This document shows, piece after piece, positions 45,481 through 54,714 of a stretch of 64,000 nucleotides of DNA; the stretch's first letter is position 1; every line of letters starts with the position of its first letter. Under the pieces are notes generated by a model that saw nothing but the letters and a program-made list of their open reading frames with translations, was not told the origin of the DNA and did no database searches. Origin of the DNA: Allium sativum (Eukaryota; Streptophyta; Magnoliopsida; Asparagales; Amaryllidaceae); NCBI GenBank assembly GCA_030737875.1, contig JASFAX010000020.1, positions 30,394,688-30,458,687 of the forward strand, in the 5' to 3' direction. Both the position numbers and the translations under genes were made by a program.

Positions 45481-46110
45481 AAGTGTACCCCAAGTCCTAC
45501 CTCCAAGCGATCAGCTCCCTAGTAGATAAATACCCTGTGTCGGCCCCACAGTAGGGTGTATCACTCCCTAAAGTGGCAACCTATTGGCACAGACCTATTT
45601 ATAGATGTAATGGTGTCTTACATCCTCAGAGAAGACCGGATCCACGCACGCATATGACTCGGTCGGAACGCGCCATCAATAACCCTCGCCATTATCAGAA
45701 TGAACCGCTTATAATTAGTTCAGTAAGCGTGCCCGGACCCCTACATAGTGTGGGGTCAAAGTTTTGATACCAGAAAGGGTTACTGACTAATATGGGTCAC
45801 AAACAACAGATGACACAAGTATTTCCCCTACTAACCTTGTGGCCCCAGACTAGCAAATTTCAGATTAACTTGTTTACAAGCTTTAGAAATATTTCAGATT
45901 ACTAGTTCACAGATCAGATAACCGGTTAACAAGTTTCAGATTAACAACTTAGATATACGGATTTTACAGACTTACAGATTGTTTAACTTTGTATTGGTCA
46001 TGAAACGGGTTGTGTTAGATTCATCAGTCCAGTTGGTTCAACCCTAACCACCCAACACGTTTTAGAAATCATATTTATCTCAAATTTGCATTAATTAATA
46101 TTAATGCACA

Positions 46111-46319
46111 GACCTCTCACATTAGGTCGATGGCTTGTGGCCGCTGGATATGCAGGGCGGTTCCGGGCAGACTTCTGCCACAAGCCAGACCTAACCTTGT
46201 GTCTAAGCATATTTTAGTTATGACTACGACCTCTCACATTAGACTGACAGTTTGTGGTTGCTGGTTAAGACGATTAGTTCTTGCAGGCTTCTACTGTAAA
46301 CAGAGTCTAATCTCATGTC
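46111..46319. repeat. Paired 90-nt stem-loops (left LTR of C)
   Basis: Copies at 46111-46203 and 46228-46319. The first has the best helix in the window: outer TTAGGTC/GACCTAA and inner GGCTTGTGGC/GCCACAAGCC, both perfect. Confidence 0.9.
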
Positions 46320-46469
46320 ATAGCCACTTTATTCCATTACAGTAAATATCAACCTAATTATGTCCATTTAGCAGATTTAACTTCTGTACAAGTTACTGCA
46401 GATTATCCAAATTTCTACTAACATGTTTTGCTCAATTTTAGATCGAGCCTCCAAATTACAATTATTAAG

Positions 46470-46690
46470 CTTTCAACAGATTAGGCAATCCAACAGATAA
46501 AAATCTAACAGATTAGGCGATTCAGCAGATTCAGCAGATAACAGATTTAGCAGATTAGGCAATTCAATAGATTTAGCAGATAACAGATTTAGCATATTAC
46601 GCAATTCAACAGATTTAGTAGATAACAGATTTAGCAGATTAAGCAATTCAACAAATTTAGCATATAACAGATTTAGCAAATTAGGAAATT
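46470..46690. repeat. CAGATTTAGCAGATAAC tandem array (left LTR of C)
   Basis: Short units CAGATTTAGCAGATAACAGA and GATTAGGCAATTCAA alternate with a period near 43 bp. The counterpart at 62945-63150 has a different unit arrangement. Confidence 0.9.
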
Positions 46691-47609
46691 AAAAAGATCA
46701 TATATTTCTAAAATTCTATTTACATATCTTGCCTAATCATAATTTAAGCCAAAACTTACATGCCTAACTCATGGTAATAATTCATAATACAACCTATGCC
46801 CAAACCTTTAGTTAAACTTGGCACAGTACAGAATATTCTCTAAAATCCCAAATCTTGATATACCATATGAATTATGCCAAATTATAGCCTTTAATGCCAA
46901 ATATCGAAAAATCTACTTTTAGGTGTGTGCACATTGATAGTTATCCTGCTATAATATAGGTCTCTACGCCTAAGTCACATATTCCATTTTCAAGTCATGA
47001 ATCGTTACATAAAATTTACCCCAAAGGTCTAGATCTTTAAATTATAACATCTCAATATCAGATCTTAATTTTTATATGCGTAATGTCCCTAAGTTTCAAG
47101 TCACATGTTATCATACAATGATTTCTCTTCTTCCAAATTACAGAGTATACACAGATCTAGATTTAATCTACAACATAGTCCATTTCTCAAATCAATCAAA
47201 GATCGGTCATGTCCAATTCTGCATTATCCATTATTTGCCCCAAAATTTAGCTTTCGTGCGTTAATCTCTTATAAGATTTGGCGCAAGCTCGTGGTAGCAT
47301 GGCTATAAACAAAAAGGAAGGAAAGAGGGAACAGATACAAACAGTCACAATCAAGATAGATCCAAAAAAAAATTATGCATAACCTTAGATCCAGATTCAC
47401 AAAAATGTCAAGATAATTATTAAATTTCCTTTGGCGTAGAATATCGATTAGATTAGAAAATAGTTATTCTGTATGTTCAGATTGGAAGAAGACGCACTAG
47501 TTCTACTTTTGATTCTAGCAGATTAACGACGCCATTTTTATTTTTAATTAGAATAGAGGCAGAGTATAGGCAGAATGAAATTGTGTGGAGAGAAAACTAG
47601 GTTTGGGGT

Positions 47610-47618
47610 TATTTAAAT
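47610..47618 (-). promoter_or_regulatory. Putative TATA box of LTR C
   Basis: TATTTAAAT, about 408 bp from the U3 end, comparable with X. Confidence 0.45.
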
Positions 47619-47720
47619 AGCATAAGGGTCAGGAATCTTGTCAGAACGGGCATCTAAATATAGAAAAATGTATATGTCCACGGATTTGGAAATAGGGGTG
47701 AAGTTGACCTGTTTACCCAG

Positions 47721-47750
47721 GTCGACGCCCAGGTCAACCCTAGTGTCGAC
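47721..47750. promoter_or_regulatory. GTCGAC motif pair in LTR C
   Basis: Two GTCGAC sites with AGGTCAAC between them, next to GGGAATTTTCCC; 272-301 bp from the U3 end. Confidence 0.7.
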
Positions 47751-48022
47751 CAGGGTCCTGGGAGGGAATTTTCCCACCCACCCGGGAGTTTGTTTTGAAT
47801 TTCAAAATCCGAAATTTTGAATTTTGGGCTAGTTTTTACTGTTAATTCTAAAGGCCATATCTTCTTCATACGGAGTCCGATTTACGCAAACTTGGACTCT
47901 ATTCCAAGTAGAATTTCGAGTCGAACACAATCGCGTAACCCGTTTCCCTTAATTATTCTGTTACAATTTAATTGTTCTCTGATTTTTCATTCTTATAATC
48001 ATAGAAAATACGGGGTGTTACA

Positions 48023-48040
48023 TTCTCCCCTCCTTAAAGG
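48023..48040 (-). other. Polypurine tract of C
   Basis: TTCTCCCCTCCTTAAAGG on the plus strand, same as in B. Confidence 0.9.
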
Positions 48041-48788
48041 ATTTCGTCCCCGAAATCTTCACGTTAAGAAGAATGTGTCCTACCATCCAATCACCCATCT
48101 ACTCAACCATCATCCACGAGCATCCATTGTCCTTAGAAAACTCCTAATGTTGCATGAACATATGCAAAAGTGTGTGTATATGTTCCTTATCTAATGTAAA
48201 GATCAGGCCGTCCACTGATTCAGTTGATAACCATTTTGCATCCATAAAAAATTTAAAAAATGCACACACATCCATATGCAGTATGAGAGTTGACCCGAAC
48301 TAGTGCATAGTGGGTGTATATGCATCCACAAGCAACCACTTGCATCCACTTGCAACCATCAAACATAACATGTCTCAAACACATGTTTACACCCATTCGT
48401 TTCTACCTAAAGGTCGAAGACTTGGTAGATAGGATAAAGCTGAGTGATAGAAGCAAGTACATTTGAAACAAAAGCTTGGTTCCCATTAGACATCAGTTTA
48501 AGAGAATAACCCCCTAACTATCAACCCCGAAGGCCGAAATCAACATCAGATTGACACTCAGAGAACTACTCCCATTAAACAAATGTCCAGCTGGAAATAT
48601 ACTTCATGCTACGAATAAAAACCCTTAACCTTATCAGAAATATTAAGATACTTACAGACTACTAGTACAGATCAGATTATCAAATGATTCTCAGGAAACT
48701 AAGCATGATAAAAACCCAGAATGTATGGGTCATAGTCAACTTAACACCCAACAAAGATACCCTCATTCCCCAACTTATCACAAACAGT
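48041..48788 (-). other. Post-pol region of C
   Basis: Starts like the same region of B (ATTTCGTCCCCGAAATC, then CCTACCATCCAATCA). No coding sequence seen. Ends at the TGGGT duplication of element A. Confidence 0.7.
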
Positions 48789-48793
48789 TGGGT
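48789..48793. repeat. Target-site duplication of A, left (TGGGT)
   Basis: Identical to 60143-60147. Confidence 0.95.
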
Positions 48794-49066
48794 TGTAACA
48801 CCCCGTATTTCTATTAACACTAATGTTCAAAAATTAATGAATAACTAACCTCAGACGTGAGAATTAAGGGAATCGGGTTGCGCCATTGTGTTCGCCTCGG
48901 AATTCTAGTTGAAATAGAGTCCGAGTTTGCGTGAATTGGACCTTTCAAGAAGAAGTTATGACCATCGGAAGTTTCAAAAAATTCAAAATAGATTTCAGAA
49001 AATTCAAATTTCAGAGTCAGACAGGCTAGGCAGGAAAATTCCCGCCAGCGCAAGGTCAACCATAGG

Positions 49067-49127
49067 GTCGACCTGGCCTGACCAGGTCGACCATAGGGTC
49101 GACCTAGGGGTCGACCTGGGGGTCGAC
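49067..49127. promoter_or_regulatory. GTCGAC array, 5' LTR of A (five sites)
   Basis: GTCGAC at 49067, 49086, 49098, 49110 and 49122; several within GGGGTCGACCT-type 12-bp units; 273-333 bp from the LTR start and just after GGAAAATTCCCGCC. Confidence 0.8.
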
Positions 49128-49257
49128 ATACCCCCCAGGCAGATTTGTTTTATGACCTGTTGATGACAAGATGCTGTCTCATTAGGGTTTCTGATATGCT
49201 CTGATTGGCTGGGATTAATTTTAGGTTGATCAGAAGGCTTAAACAAATCCTAAACTC

Positions 49258-49265
49258 TATAAAAA
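49258..49265 (+). promoter_or_regulatory. Putative TATA box, 5' LTR of A
   Basis: CTCTATAAAAACACC, 464 bp from the LTR start; same motif at 57379-57386 in the 3' LTR. Transcription would start near 49290, so most of the LTR, including both stem-loops, would be in the RNA leader. Confidence 0.65.
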
Positions 49266-50522
49266 CACCTCTAGACTCAAACACTAAAATCAAAACAAAA
49301 ATTAGATTCATGGCCTCTATGCCGTCACCTAGCAACTCAGCATAGCTGCCACTAATTAGAGAGGATGAAAGCTAAAAAATTTCAATTCTTTTCAACTTAA
49401 ACAGCGAATCTTCTTCAAGGGAAAGCAATTACAACTTCAGAACTCAGAATTCAGAGCTCAAGACCTTCTTTGAGTTGTGAGTTCGATAATTTTAATAAAA
49501 TAATTAGCAAATTAATTGGATTGAGTTATGATGTGGACTATTTGGATATGACGTGAATTATTGACCGCATGTTATTATTCATGTAGTAAAATTGTGATAT
49601 TTATGTTGTAAATACTATGATGCTATCTTGTAAAGTTGTGATCATCTATGTTGTAATTTTATGATTGGCATATGTATAATCGAATCACCATGTTGTTCAT
49701 ATGCTAGTTTGGTTATGTTGATTCATATGATAAATCATATGTATGCAAGTTTAGATTTTTATCAAGACATGAATCATATGCAAGTTGGGGAAAAATTATA
49801 TGTAACCTTACACGCTTCATGACATTTATTTTAGATCTAATGTTAGGCTATGACATGTGTGAGTTATATGCCAAATTATACATGCTAGTTTACATGTTTA
49901 GATGCAAGTTTATACCATTGTTATGTTGCATAAATCACATATGCAAGTTTATATGAATACATGTGTTTAAATATGAATCATGTTATGCAAGTTTGTGGTT
50001 ACTGCCTATGCAAATTTACACCTTTAGATGTAGATCTATGGCATACATGATTTATGCAAGTTTGTGACCATTATCCCAACAAGTTCACACCTTTAGATTT
50101 GGATCTATGACATATGTTGTTTATGCAAGTTGTAACTTTGGCCTATGCAAGTTTTAAATGTAGAACATCATTCACACATGCAAGTTCACCCCTATGTTTA
50201 GATCTAGTTTTAATTATATGTATGTTGTGATGTTTTATCTTTATTCCATGAGTTAGACTATTCGAGTCTAACGTATATTTTAAGTTAAACGAACATACAA
50301 TGTGGGGTAAAGGGGATAATATTAAAAGATTTAATTGGCATAAATGCCTTAAAAGGCATAAAATAAATTGTGACGAAAATTGGTATGATTTTACATACCA
50401 TAAATAGATGGACATAACTGAGTCAATTATGGCCATAGTTAAATTTGGAATTAATTGATAATTTGAATAGGAAAAGTAATTCAAATTGGGGAATGATTAA
50501 TTAGGAGTAATTAATCGTCTAA

Positions 50523-50734
50523 GACACGAGGTTAGGCTCTTTTGTGGTGTAAGACTGCCCGGACCCTTCCGGCAAATCCAGCTGCCACAAATGCCAGTCT
50601 AATGTGGGAGGTCTTAGGAAAAAATTAAATACGTAACAATTGTAAAGACACGAGGTTAGGCTCTTTTGTGGTGTAAGACTCCTCGGACCCGCCTGACAAA
50701 TCCAACTGCCACAAATGCCAGTCTAATGTGGGTG
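50523..50734. repeat. Paired 90-nt stem-loops (5' LTR of A)
   Basis: Copies at 50523-50613 and 50647-50734. Outer stem TTAGGCT/AGTCTAA (one G-T pair), inner stem TTTGTGG/CCACAAA, loop with CCGG motifs. Confidence 0.85.
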
Positions 50735-51948
50735 GCATATGGAATCTAGTGGGTGCCTTGGGTGGCATTGGAAATACGATTAGAAACACTTAACCAAATC
50801 TGAAACATGAAAGTGAACCTGAATAAGAAGTGGGTTAAATGGGATGTACTAGAGGGGCCCAAGTTTTGGTGGATAGCTTGTGTCAAGTAATGGGGGCCCG
50901 TTTCAACCAGTAACCCATACATATCTTTGTGGACTCGACCCAAGTCGAGGACGGGACACGCATACTGGGCTTGACAGTAAGAGGCCAAGACGGGTTAGCG
51001 GTGGCAACGCAAGTCCAATGGGTTCATATGCGTGTGTGGACCCGGGCTGGTAGGTAAGACATTGTTGCATCGTGTAGGTATAAGCCGTGCATTATTTGTG
51101 GTATCGGGTTGCCACTTTGGTGAGTGATACACCCCACTGTGGGGCCAGCATGGGTATCTACGAGTTAGGGAGCCGATCGCTTGGGGGTAGTGGGTACACC
51201 TAGTGGAGATAGCGGCAGGCGACACCTATGAAGGCGGTCAGGGGGTGCACGAAACTACCATTATCATTATTTAAGTCTGTAGGCGAGATCAACCATAGGG
51301 TGACTAGTGGTGGTGTAGTATAGCAATTATCTTATAGTGTTGGTGTAGCTTAGTAATTATCTTATAGTGGTTTAGGTGCGCTTTAACGATATCGTTGTTC
51401 ATCTTGTTTCCTTGTTTAATCTGCCATACTCAATGGTTCGTGGTCATTTCCTGATTTTGCAACTTATTCCTTAGCCTAGTTACTTTGGTAATTATATTGT
51501 TAAAGTTATCGCACTCGCCCGACTTTATGTCTGACCCCCTTTGTTTCCTCCTCTTTTCTTCCTTCCCCCCCCCCAAGGTGCTCAGGTTGGAACTAGCACC
51601 AACGGAGCTTGATTTTGGACAATTGTGCTTCTTGCTTTTAGAAGATTGCTTGGATCACTGAAGTAAATTTCAGCCTCTCTTTTATTTATGGCTATTTTGT
51701 ATTGGGGATTATGTCTTTCAATTTATGTACTTTGAGTGGTCAAGATGGATATTATGTACTTTGACACTAGTTTTGATGATGTAATCAAACTTATGTATTT
51801 TCCGCTGCACAGAAATAAAGGTTTAGATTTTAGTACTGTTTATATCTGTCTTGTTGTTAAGTTTCTATTCTATACACACTTAAAATGCTCCATGGAAGTT
51901 AATGCATTCCCTTTGTGAGTGACATTAATGGACGTGGGGTGTTACACG

Positions 51949-51960
51949 TGGTATTTGAGC
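51949..51960 (+). other. Primer binding site of A
   Basis: TGGTATTTGAGC, two bases after the LTR end; differs from the initiator-Met-tRNA complement TGGTATCAGAGC at two bases. Confidence 0.85.
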
Positions 51961-52153
51961 TGAAATTTACCAGAACAGATATGAATTTTGAAAAGTTGTT
52001 TTTCAAAACCACTTTTATAAAGAAGTACCTTCAAAAGAATGTTTTAAGGAAAGTATTTTCAAGAGAAAAACTTATTTTAGAAAGCATAACCCCAATTGCC
52101 ATATATCTTTCATTCAGTACTTTTGTATTGAATCTTTCCTTTTTCGTTTTAGC

Positions 52154-53156
52154 ATGTCTGAAGCACATGAGATACCAGTGGGCGTTCATGTACCTGGTTG
52201 GTTTCGTCAATATCTAAAGGCCGGGGTTGCTATAGCAGGTCTAGCAAATGCTCCCCCTCCTCCACCTCCTCGCATCGACATATTTCTAGGATATGTAAGG
52301 ACTTTAGGACAATGGGTGGAAAACCTTTTCGCGGGACGGAGATATTTGTTGAATCTCGAAACTGGCTAAAGGAGATGGAAGAATTATTTGGAATCTTTGA
52401 AGTGGATGATGGAAGAAAGTTCTAGTTAGCTGCTTGGATAATGAAGGATGAGGCCTCTTTTCGGTGGGAGGTCACTAATGGAGGACGCCCAGTCGATACA
52501 TTCCCAGATTTTAGGCAGAGGTTTGAGGTGAAGTTTCTCTCACGGGCTGAAGAGAATCTATACATGGAAATGTTTCTAGAATTAAAGCAAGGGAATGTAT
52601 CGGTGATAGAGTATGTCAACAAGTTCAATCAATCGGTAAGATTTGGCTTGGAATTAGTGAATACACTAGAAAAGAAGGCCCTGAGATTTGTTAAGGGTCT
52701 GAACGAGCCGCTTCATGGGTTAGCTATGACCATATCCCCCTGGGGGCTACCTTTGAGAGGCTGGTTCACATGGCGCTTATGCATGAAGAAGAGAAGGGCG
52801 CCAATGCTAGTAAGGCACCCGATAAGAAAGGGGATCAAAAGAAGCCGCAACCGCAACAACAAAACAAGAAAGGCGGTAAAGGAAACAATGATAAGGGAAA
52901 GAAAAGATGCTTTAACTGTGGGACACCCGGCCATCTAAGCAAAGATTGTAGGAAGAAAAAGAAGACTGGTTGTTTCCATTGTGGCGAAGCAGGACATCTT
53001 ATTAAGGACTTCCCGAAGAAAGGGCAAAGGGCAGGGTCTACCTCGGGAGGACAGGTGCTGGCTCTTATGGCACCAGGGCAGGCAAGGGGACAAGTTCAGG
53101 CTCTCGTGGTCCCACCGCTGCAAGAACGAGGTAGAGCAATTTCCGTTGAAATTTAG
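52154..53156 (+). pseudogene. Gag of A, broken
   Basis: Starts MSEAHEIPVGVHVPGW at 52154, aligned with B gag. A frame change near 52285 moves to the frame carrying MGGKPFRGTEIFVESRNWLK. A TAG stop lies at 52423-52425, where a Leu is expected. The core gag domain follows at 52441-52735 (WEVTNGGRPVDTFPDFRQRF to LNEPLHGLA), with another frame change near 52740. The basic linker and two zinc knuckles are at about 52860-53020: CFNCGTPGHLSKDC complete, CFHCGEAGHLIKDF with the last Cys changed to Phe. Ends at a stop at 53154-53156. Gag would form the virus-like particle. Confidence 0.92.
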
Positions 53157-53169
53157 TTTTTCTGTTTGA

Positions 53170-53652
53170 TCATCCTGTCCATGCTTTTTCGATTTTGGTG
53201 CATCACATTCATTTATCTCCACATCATTAGTTGAAAGACTACACCTAGATACTAGTCTAGTTACGGATCCCTTAGTAGTCTCAAATCCTATTGGTGGTTC
53301 GGCTCATCTTTCTATGATTTGTTGGGATTTGAGAGTGTTTATCTTGGGCGTTGAGTTTGAATGCAACGCCTTTGTTCTTGTCTTCATGGGCTTTGACTTG
53401 ATTCTAGGTATGGACTGGCTAACTAGATATGGGGCAATCCTAGATTGTGAAAGAAGGGTAGTTAGATTGTTGACTAATTGTGGAAAGACCCTTGATATTT
53501 CTTGTGACCCTAGAGGTCCACTAATGCTTAGCCACCTAGAATCCCTTGACGCATCTAAAGATGATTTACATTCTGTTCGTATAGTCCGTGAATATGTTGA
53601 TGTCTTCGATGAGGTGAGGGGTTTACCCCCAAAACGTGAGATAGACTTTTGA
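53170..53652 (+). pseudogene. Protease and protease-RT linker of A
   Basis: The active-site segment at 53188-53217 reads FDFGASHSFI, where relatives have FDSGASHSF, so the Ser of the Asp-Ser-Gly triad is replaced by Phe. The open frame continues through IGGSAHLSMI and FMGFDLILGMDWLTRYGAILDC to the VVREYVDVFDEVRGLP linker and stops at TGA 53650-53652. Fragment 9216-9841 has Arg there, so a CGA codon probably became TGA. It is not in frame with gag. Confidence 0.9.
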
Positions 53653-54714
53653 ATATATCTAATAGATAATACAAAGCCAGTTGTATTGCCAGTGCGCCAC
53701 ATGGCTCCAAGAGAGAGAAGAGAACTCAGTAAGAAAGTGAAAGAATTGCTTGAGAAAGGGCTCAGCAGACGTAGTATATCGGAGTGGGGTGCTCCAGTAG
53801 TATTTGCCACGAAGGAAGATGGGTCCGTTAGACTTTATGTGGGCTACAGAGAACTTAATAAGCTTTCTAAGAAGAATAGACACCCACTGCCGAGAATTGA
53901 CGATCTCTTCGATTAATTAGTTGGCGTCTCAGTGTTGACGCTAGCCACGGGTTTCCAGCAGTTGAGAGCGGCTGAGGATAGCATAGACAAGATTGCCTTT
54001 AGGAATCCAGACGGCTTCTTCAAGTGGCTTGTGATGCCCTTCGGTTTGACAAACGCCCCCGCGTACTTTGTTGAATTGATGAGTAGGGTGTTCAAGGAGT
54101 ACCTTAATAAATTCGTGGTAGTCTTTGTGGACGACATCTTGATCTTTTCTAAGAGCGAGGAAGAGCATGCCCTAAATCTTAGGGAAGTGTTGGAGACTCT
54201 TCGAGCGCATAGCCTTAAAGCTAAATTTTTTAAATGTCACTTTTGGAAGAAGGAAGTGCGATTCTTAGGGCACGTAGTTTCCAAAGAAGGGATAGCTGTG
54301 GATCCCGCGAAGGTAGTGGCTATCCAAGATTGGAAGGTCCCTAAAAATGCTACCGAGGTGAGGAGGTTCTTAGGGTTGGCTGGCTACTATAGGAAGTTTA
54401 TCAAAGACTTCGCAAAAATATCAGCCCCAATTTTAGTGTTTCCAGATGGGAGTAAGCAATTTACCATTTATACCGATGCTTGTGGGACAGGACTAGGCGC
54501 AGTCTTAATGCAAGAGGGAAGGGTAATAGCCTATGGTGGAAGGCAGTTGAGAGTGCATGAGAGAAATTACCCTACACATGACCTTGAGTTGGCCGCTATT
54601 GTTTTCGCACTTAAGTCTTGGCGCCATTATCTTCTTGGCAAGAAATTCGAATTGTTCACTGACAAAAAATCGCTAAAATACTTGTTCTCTCAGAAGGACT
54701 TAAACTTAAGGTAG
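53653..54714 (+). pseudogene. Reverse transcriptase and RNase H of A
   Basis: RT begins with [15 protein letters not shown] and runs to a TAA stop at 53914-53916 (LFD-stop-LVG; relatives have Gln). The next frame, 53932-54714, starts [10 protein letters not shown], where the motif A Asp expected before LATGF is missing, while motif C FVDD is intact (Asp pair at 54130-54135). RNase H follows from about 54450 with its acids present: D in YTDACG, E in DLELAA, D in FTDKKS. A TAG stop at 54712-54714 interrupts DLNLR-stop-QRW. It would make element DNA from RNA, but is inactive as it stands. Confidence 0.95.

Larger units (their letters stand above)
44851..48022 (-). repeat. 3' LTR of element C, lacking its inner ~0.5 kb
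   Basis: Ends CGGGGTGTTACA at 48022 next to a polypurine tract. It aligns with the right LTR from about 61312 onward (ACTAATACTAGTGTAA, AAACTGAAAC). The first ~525 bp of that LTR (60788-61312) have no counterpart here, so this copy is truncated at the K side. Contains a GAAACAGAAACGG-rich array (44930-45480), the GATACACCC block, stem-loops, a CAGATTTAGCAGATAAC array and the U3 modules. Confidence 0.85.
48794..51946 (+). repeat. 5' LTR of A
   Basis: Contains in order: conserved U3 start block, GGAAAATTCCC, GTCGAC array, TATA motif (49258), an ATGCAAGTT-rich stretch (49740-50175), two stem-loops, TTAAGTG repeats, the GATACACCCC block, a 10-C run (51565-51574) and the GACGTGGGGTGTTACA end. Relative to the 3' LTR it lacks about 110 bp near 50735, compensated by a longer GTCGAC array and other indels. 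Confidence 0.95.

Noticed and set aside
46111..46319. tRNA or snoRNA genes in the stem-loop pairs
   Set aside because: The fold is one long interrupted hairpin; there is no cloverleaf, no A/B box pair, and no C/D or H/ACA boxes.
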